64,000 nucleotides of DNA. Source: Oxalobacteraceae bacterium AB_14. Lineage in GTDB: Bacteria; Pseudomonadota; Gammaproteobacteria; Burkholderiales; Burkholderiaceae_D. The position numbers and the translations under genes are program-made. The notes under the pieces are model-generated. The model was given only the letters and a program-made list of their open reading frames with translations. It was not told the DNA's origin and did no database searches. The stretch is from NCBI GenBank assembly GCA_000381565.1, contig KB906724.1:2998674-3062673 (forward strand). The letters run 5' to 3'. Within the stretch, counting starts at the first letter, position 1. Every line of letters begins with the position of its first letter. This document shows positions 59,558 through 64,000 of the stretch, piece after piece.

Positions 59558-60640
59558 TTATTCGGCGCGCAGGATGCTGTCCGTGCTGACGATGCGCACG
59601 TCGTGCATCGCGTTCAGGTAGGCCTCCAGGTAGCCCTTGTGCGACGCGCCGACGACCACCAGGGTACGGCCGCCGGCTTGCAAGGCGGAGGCCTCGCGGA
59701 TGTTGGAGGCCATCCGCAGATTGCGCGTCTCCCAGTAGCTGACATAGCCGCGGCCGAAGTGCTGGGGCGACGGTTCTTCCAGCGCCGCGCCGAAATCGCC
59801 GCGGAAGACCAGTTCGGCGGCGTCGGCGGCGTTGAACCCGCGATAAAGCGCCAATACGCCGGCCGCTGTCCCCAAGCCGCCGCGCAAGGCATCGTCCTGG
59901 CGCTTGCGCGTCGCGTTGTACGGGTTGTCCCAGGCTTTCATGATCGCCGCGCCGTAGGCCTTTTCATCGGCGACATTGGCGTCGGCGCTGTGATCGTCCA
60001 TCGGGTAGACCCGCTCATGGCCGCAGCGGGCCGCGAGCGGCGCGGCGATCAGATAATCCTCATTGCGCTGTTGACGCAGTTTGTCCAGGATTTCCACCAG
60101 CGTGTCATTCAGGCCGTCGCCGGCGCGCCGCTCGTTGGCGGGCAAGCGCAGCCATTGCACCGTCGCGGAGGCGGGTTCGCCCGCCGCCAGGAACAGCGAC
60201 GCCAGCTTGCGCCGCTGGCCTGCGGTCGGCGCCGCCGGCCACGCTGCCAGCATCCGGTCCACTTGCGCGGTTGCGGCCGGCACGTCCAGGCCGGTGGCGC
60301 CGGCGGCCGGCGCCGGGTCCCAGCAATAGGTCTTGACGGTATCGTCATAACGTTCCGGGTAGCTGCGCAAATACGCACACTGCGCCCCGGACAGCGCCTC
60401 GATGGCGATGGCCTTGGGCTGCCAGCCCGCGAGACGGTCCAACAACAGGCTCAGATTGACGGGATCGAAGGACTTCGGCAACTGCGACAGATGGGCGGTG
60501 CCAAGCACCATCAGCTCGTTCGGCTGCCCCCTTTGCAGCTTGAATGCGCCAGGCATGAAGGCCGGTCCGGGCGATTCAGCGGCGAAGACGTTAGCGTGAA
60601 ACACGGCGGCGACAAAGATACCGGCGAGCAGGCGCTGCAT
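59558..60640 (-). CDS. DUF5694 domain protein, secreted (TraB/GumN-like)
   Basis: The 360-residue protein has a signal peptide (MQRLLAGIFVAAVFHANVFA) and the DUF5694 text: MVLGTAHLSQLPKSF with a conserved His, WQPKAIAIEALSGAQC, and near the end RTLVVVGASHKGYLEAYLN with a second conserved His. The pattern of two GTxH/GxSH motifs resembles the TraB/GumN/Tiki protein superfamily, suspected metalloproteases or haem-type binders. Function is unknown. It is the only gene between the two peptidases and the cyclic-di-GMP operon, and has 139-bp gaps on both sides. Confidence 0.78.
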   Translation of the reverse strand: MQRLLAGIFVAAVFHANVFAAESPGPAFMPGAFKLQRGQPNELMVLGTAHLSQLPKSFDPVNLSLLLDRLAGWQPKAIAIEALSGAQCAYLRSYPERYDDTVKTYCWDPAPAAGATGLDVPAATAQVDRMLAAWPAAPTAGQRRKLASLFLAAGEPASATVQWLRLPANERRAGDGLNDTLVEILDKLRQQRNEDYLIAAPLAARCGHERVYPMDDHSADANVADEKAYGAAIMKAWDNPYNATRKRQDDALRGGLGTAAGVLALYRGFNAADAAELVFRGDFGAALEEPSPQHFGRGYVSYWETRNLRMASNIREASALQAGGRTLVVVGASHKGYLEAYLNAMHDVRIVSTDSILRAE

Positions 60641-60778
60641 GGGGCCTCCTGAGATAGTTGGAATCGCGCTAGCTTAAGGAGGCCGCGAAGTGGTGTAACA
60701 GACAATGCGACGTAATGCAGATTCAGCCAACCGAAATGCAAATATCCGGGATCGGGCAGGATGCGGCGCGCAGGAAAT

Positions 60779-63196
60779 TCAGCTGCCGATATCAATGGCG
60801 CTGTAGTCCGGCCCCACCTTGGCGGCCGGCGCTTGCCACTTCTCCAGCCACGCGATCAGCTGGTCGCCGGGGATGGGACGGCTCATGAAGTAGCCCTGCC
60901 CCTGGTCGCAGCCCAGATCGGCCAGCAGGCGCCACACGGCCTCGCTCTCGATGCCCTCGGCCACCACGCGCAGGCCCATGTTGTGGCCAAGGTCGATGGT
61001 GGAGCGGACGATCTTGGTGTCGCCGATGTCGTTCTCCATGTTCAGCACAAAGGACTTGTCGATCTTCAGCTCATTGACCGGCAGGCGCTTGAGGTAGGCC
61101 AGCGACGAATAGCCGGTGCCGAAATCGTCGATCGACAAATCGACACCCATGGCGCTCAGCCGCTCCAGCGTGTGCTGGGCGCGCACCGGATCGTCCATGA
61201 TGGCGCTCTCGGTGATCTCCAGGCAGAACGAGCCGGGAGCGAGCTGGTAACGCGCCAGCGTTTCGGCAAACTTGGCCGGCAGGTCCTGGTCCAGCAGGTC
61301 GCGCGTGGAGAGGTTGACCGAGACCTTGAGCGGATAGCCTTTGGCCGCCAGCTCCTGGCACAGCTCCGCCGACTTCTCCATCACCCAGCGGGTCAGCACG
61401 CGGATAAAGCCGGTCTGCTCGGCGAAGGGAATGAACTCGTCGGGGAACACGTTGCCGCGCTCGGGGTGCGCCCAGCGCACCAGCGCTTCCATGCCCACCA
61501 CCTCACCGGTGTCGAGCCTGATCTTGGGCTGCACGTGCAGGCGAAACTCGTTGCGTTCGATGGCGTTGCGCAGCTCCGTCAGCAGCGACAGGCTCTTCTC
61601 GCTGGACTTGTCCATCGCCGGGTCGTACACCACGGCGCCGTCGTTGCGCTGCTTGGCCGCGTACATCGCCACCTCGGCCATGCTCAGCAGCGCCTCGCCG
61701 TCGTTGCCGTGCTCCGGGTAGCCGGCGACGCCCAGGCCGGCGCCGATGTCCACCGTCTGGTCTTCCAGCGACAACGGCGTCTCCAGCGCCTGCAGGATCT
61801 CGGCCGCCACGCGCCGGGCGGCATCGAGGTCGGACGACGGCAGCAGCACTGCGAATTCGTCGCCGCCCAGGCGCGCCACCTGGGCCGACGATTGCCGCCG
61901 ATTGGCCAGCAGCAGCTGCAAGCGGCCGGCCACCTGGCGCAGCAAGGCGTCGCCGAAGCTGTGGCCCATCACGTCGTTGACGTGCTTGAAGCGGTCCAGG
62001 TCCATCATCAGCACGAACACGGTTTCCTCGCGCTTGGCGGCATTGGCCAGCGCGTCGTTCAACAGCAGCACGAACTGCGCGCGGTTCGGCAGGTTGGTCA
62101 GCGTGTCCCAGTACGCCAGGCGGCGGATCTCCTGTTCGCGCTTGGCGATCCCCTCGCGCATGGCGTCGAACGCGTGGGCCAGCGCGCCGATTTCGTCTTC
62201 GCGGCTGGTATCGATCTGGCCTTTGTAATCGCCCTGCTCCAGGCGTCTGGCGGTGACGGCCAGCTCGCTGATCGGCTGGGCGATGCGCTTGGCGGTGAAC
62301 ACGATGGCCAGCGCCGAGACCAGGATGCCGCCCAGCGTCAGGCCGATCAGCCAGCGCTCAAGACGGCTGTATTCCGCTGTCGCCTCGTCGATCGAGCGGG
62401 CCAGCAGGACGTTGGCGGTCTGGCCGCCATCCCGGCCGATCGCCAGCAGGCGCGCGCTGTACTGGCCGGCCGACAGCGACAGGTCGAACGGGCCGACCGG
62501 GGTGCCGGGCAAGGCTTGCAGCTGCGCCACCACGCTCTGCGTCACCGGGCCGGCGAAGGTCGAGCCCACGGCCAGCCATTTGCCTTGCGCGTCACGGGTC
62601 AGCACGGCGGTATCGAGCGCGCTGATTTCGCGCATGTCGCCGGCCAGCTGGCGGTCGATCGGGAAGGTCATGACGATCCAGCCTATCGTCCGCGGCGCCA
62701 GGATGGGCATGACGACGATCTGGTAAGGCCGGTGTTCGACGATGGCGATGCCGCTGGCGCCCACCGAGGACTCGGCGGCATCGAGCATGCCGGCCACCTG
62801 CTGCTCCAGCGCGGCCGCCTGGCCGTTGTTGGTGGCGACACTGATCTTGCGGTCGGCGCTGATCAGCATCGACAGCGAAGCCTTGATGCGCTTGCCGCTG
62901 TTGTCCAGCGCGGACAGGATGGTGCCGCGATCGTTCTCGTCGTTGTTGCCGATGGTGGCCACAAAAGCGGTATCGCGCGCCAGCAGACGGGCGCCGAAGC
63001 GCAGGTTCTGCGCGTTCTGCTCCAGCAGGCGGCGGAACACCTTGGCGCCGTTGCCCAGCTCGCTGCTGATGGACAGGCGCGCATTGTTGTCGATGCCGCG
63101 CTGTATCACCAGCAGGCCGATCACCTGCACCGCCACGATCAACACCAGGAACAGTGTGACGATCCGGCTCTCCAGGCTGCGGAAGCGCATGCGCAT
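60779..63196 (-). CDS. Membrane GGDEF-EAL cyclic-di-GMP protein with periplasmic sensor and HAMP
   Basis: The 805-residue protein has a first membrane helix near 12-32, a periplasmic double-CACHE-like sensor (about 35-280), a second helix near 285-305, a HAMP domain (KRIAQPISELAVTARRLEQG), an intact GGDEF (444-448) and an intact EAL (570-572) with DDFGTGYSSLAYL. It could act in either direction of cyclic-di-GMP turnover. It starts 14 bp after the cupredoxin gene, so the two form an operon. Confidence 0.94.
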   Translation of the reverse strand: MRMRFRSLESRIVTLFLVLIVAVQVIGLLVIQRGIDNNARLSISSELGNGAKVFRRLLEQNAQNLRFGARLLARDTAFVATIGNNDENDRGTILSALDNSGKRIKASLSMLISADRKISVATNNGQAAALEQQVAGMLDAAESSVGASGIAIVEHRPYQIVVMPILAPRTIGWIVMTFPIDRQLAGDMREISALDTAVLTRDAQGKWLAVGSTFAGPVTQSVVAQLQALPGTPVGPFDLSLSAGQYSARLLAIGRDGGQTANVLLARSIDEATAEYSRLERWLIGLTLGGILVSALAIVFTAKRIAQPISELAVTARRLEQGDYKGQIDTSREDEIGALAHAFDAMREGIAKREQEIRRLAYWDTLTNLPNRAQFVLLLNDALANAAKREETVFVLMMDLDRFKHVNDVMGHSFGDALLRQVAGRLQLLLANRRQSSAQVARLGGDEFAVLLPSSDLDAARRVAAEILQALETPLSLEDQTVDIGAGLGVAGYPEHGNDGEALLSMAEVAMYAAKQRNDGAVVYDPAMDKSSEKSLSLLTELRNAIERNEFRLHVQPKIRLDTGEVVGMEALVRWAHPERGNVFPDEFIPFAEQTGFIRVLTRWVMEKSAELCQELAAKGYPLKVSVNLSTRDLLDQDLPAKFAETLARYQLAPGSFCLEITESAIMDDPVRAQHTLERLSAMGVDLSIDDFGTGYSSLAYLKRLPVNELKIDKSFVLNMENDIGDTKIVRSTIDLGHNMGLRVVAEGIESEAVWRLLADLGCDQGQGYFMSRPIPGDQLIAWLEKWQAPAAKVGPDYSAIDIGS

Positions 63197-63210
63197 GCTC
63201 GGGCTTTCCC

Positions 63211-63855
63211 TTAAAGAGTGGACGACGACGGGTCGTCGGCCACAACCGGTTTCATCGGCAGCCTGAAGGCGGCGCTGGCCGGCGCTTCGCCCGCCTTCAC
63301 CGTCACCATCTGCTCGGGCGTGGCGCCGCCGACCGTGTTGTAGTGCCAGGCCTTGACCACGTATGTGCCGCCGGCCGGCAATTCGATGCGGGCGGCGCCG
63401 GCGGCGTCGGTCTTGGCGAAGTACGGCGTATCGACAATCTTGACATAGGCCAGCATTTTGTCATGGATGTTACAACCGAGCACGACCGTGCCGGCCTTGT
63501 CGAACACCTGCGGGGTGGCCGACTGGCCGGAGTACAGTTTCTGGTCGAACTTGTGGGCCGGCGAGAACGAATAGATGTGGTGCCTGACCTTGTCGTTGTT
63601 CGGAAAGAAGATCTTGGCGCCGGTCTGGACCACGCTGACCAGGGGCATGAATTTCAGCCCCTTCTGCTCGATTTCCGCCGTGGCCGGCGCCCGCCCGCTG
63701 GCCGCGCCACTTTCCGGCTCGACATAGACCACGGTGTCGGCCAGCGCCTTGCCGCCGGCATCCTGCACCTGCACCGTGATGCCGGTGGCGCCGGCGCTCG
63801 CCGCGCTCAGCAACAGCAAGGTGGACAGGGTCTGGCGGGTGGCGTGACGGTACAT
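63211..63855 (-). CDS. Periplasmic cupredoxin-like (plastocyanin/methylamine utilisation type) protein
   Basis: The 214-residue protein has a signal peptide (LSTLLLLSAASAGATG) and a cupredoxin domain. The candidate copper ligands are His in VRHHIYSFS, then Cys, His and Met in GCNIHDKM, the type-1 copper order. A C-terminal carboxypeptidase-regulatory-like beta domain (GAARIELPAGGTYVVKAWHY) follows. It may bind copper or carry electrons in the periplasm. Start ATG 63855 (MYRHATRQ) fits the signal; the frame runs open to 63891. It lies 14 bp upstream of the sensor GGDEF-EAL gene, so a joint sensing role is inferred. Confidence 0.85.
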   Translation of the reverse strand: MYRHATRQTLSTLLLLSAASAGATGITVQVQDAGGKALADTVVYVEPESGAASGRAPATAEIEQKGLKFMPLVSVVQTGAKIFFPNNDKVRHHIYSFSPAHKFDQKLYSGQSATPQVFDKAGTVVLGCNIHDKMLAYVKIVDTPYFAKTDAAGAARIELPAGGTYVVKAWHYNTVGGATPEQMVTVKAGEAPASAAFRLPMKPVVADDPSSSTL

Positions 63856-63891
63856 GGATAGCCTGATCTCGAGGAAACGATGGTTGGTCAA

Positions 63892-64000
63892 ATTAGATTG
63901 TAGCGCGTGGGCAATAGTCTACGGCACGGTTTTTCGCAGTTTGTCGCGAATTATTTCCGCAGGTCATCACACAGTCACAAAAGGCAATTAACATTGCGCG
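63892..64000. other. Window end, upstream region of the cupredoxin operon
   Basis: No gene is seen. It should hold the operon promoter on the minus strand, but I cannot pick clear boxes. Confidence 0.4.

Overview
The window is a GC-rich, gene-dense chromosomal segment of a betaproteobacterium, most likely an Oxalobacteraceae member of the Massilia/Duganella/Janthinobacterium type. This rests on the tig-clpP-clpX-lon-hupB-ppiD order, two short PEP-CTERM proteins, an hpnCDE squalene set, single-chain PurL, and the thrC-moeA-moaD arrangement. The assignment is inferred from gene content; no database search was possible.

Layout. 1-374: 3' end of an IS256-family element. 872-4653: a CaCA-type cation exchanger and a Ca2+-type P-ATPase. 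4763-8872 (-): purL with an internal 24-bp tandem repeat. 9141-10781: receiver-TPR protein. 10782-15205 (-): a small membrane peptide, a GNAT acetyltransferase and a 5-oxoprolinase/hydantoinase. 15303-20211: nnr, ybbA (-), tesA, an IS1341-like tnpB insertion (-) and mnmH/selU. 20307-31082 (-): protein quality-control block with ppiD, two PEP-CTERM genes, tRNA-Asp, tRNA-Val, hupB, lon, clpX, clpP, tig and tRNA-Leu. 31245-35470 (-): RND efflux pump and adaptor. 35627-39468: hpnC, hpnD, hpnE, interrupted by a small ORF and a VOC protein. 39583-41344: small peptide, DUF1700 and DUF2807 genes. 41349-45917: flavoprotein, small membrane protein, and the overlapping thrC-moeA-moaD operon. 46107-48863: GAF-GGDEF-EAL protein. 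48864-53267: kbl-tdh-sdaA threonine catabolic operon with a divergent XRE-cupin regulator. 53271-54473 (-): ammonium transporter with a sigma-54-type promoter. 54655-59399 (-): zinc metalloprotease and prolyl oligopeptidase. 59558-63855 (-): DUF5694 protein, then a cupredoxin-GGDEF/EAL operon.

How the genes work together. Tig, ClpXP, Lon, HU and PpiD cover ribosomal folding, cytosolic proteolysis, nucleoid structure and periplasmic folding. HpnC, HpnD and HpnE convert farnesyl diphosphate to squalene. Kbl, Tdh and SdaA break threonine down to glycine plus acetyl-CoA and deaminate serine, and the nearby Amt handles ammonium. Two GGDEF-EAL proteins with different sensor inputs modulate cyclic-di-GMP.

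Most of the window is ordinary core genome. The items most worth a second look are: an in-frame internally deleted TnpB that has lost its first RuvC aspartate, with its right end at the tesA stop codon; a 24-bp coding tandem repeat in purL; a receiver domain with Glu at the phospho-acceptor position; a dispersed palindromic repeat, one copy of which supplies the start of a metalloprotease gene; a doubled operator between the RND pump and hpnC; and a palindromic operator upstream of kbl. I found no CRISPR array, prophage or clear defence system.
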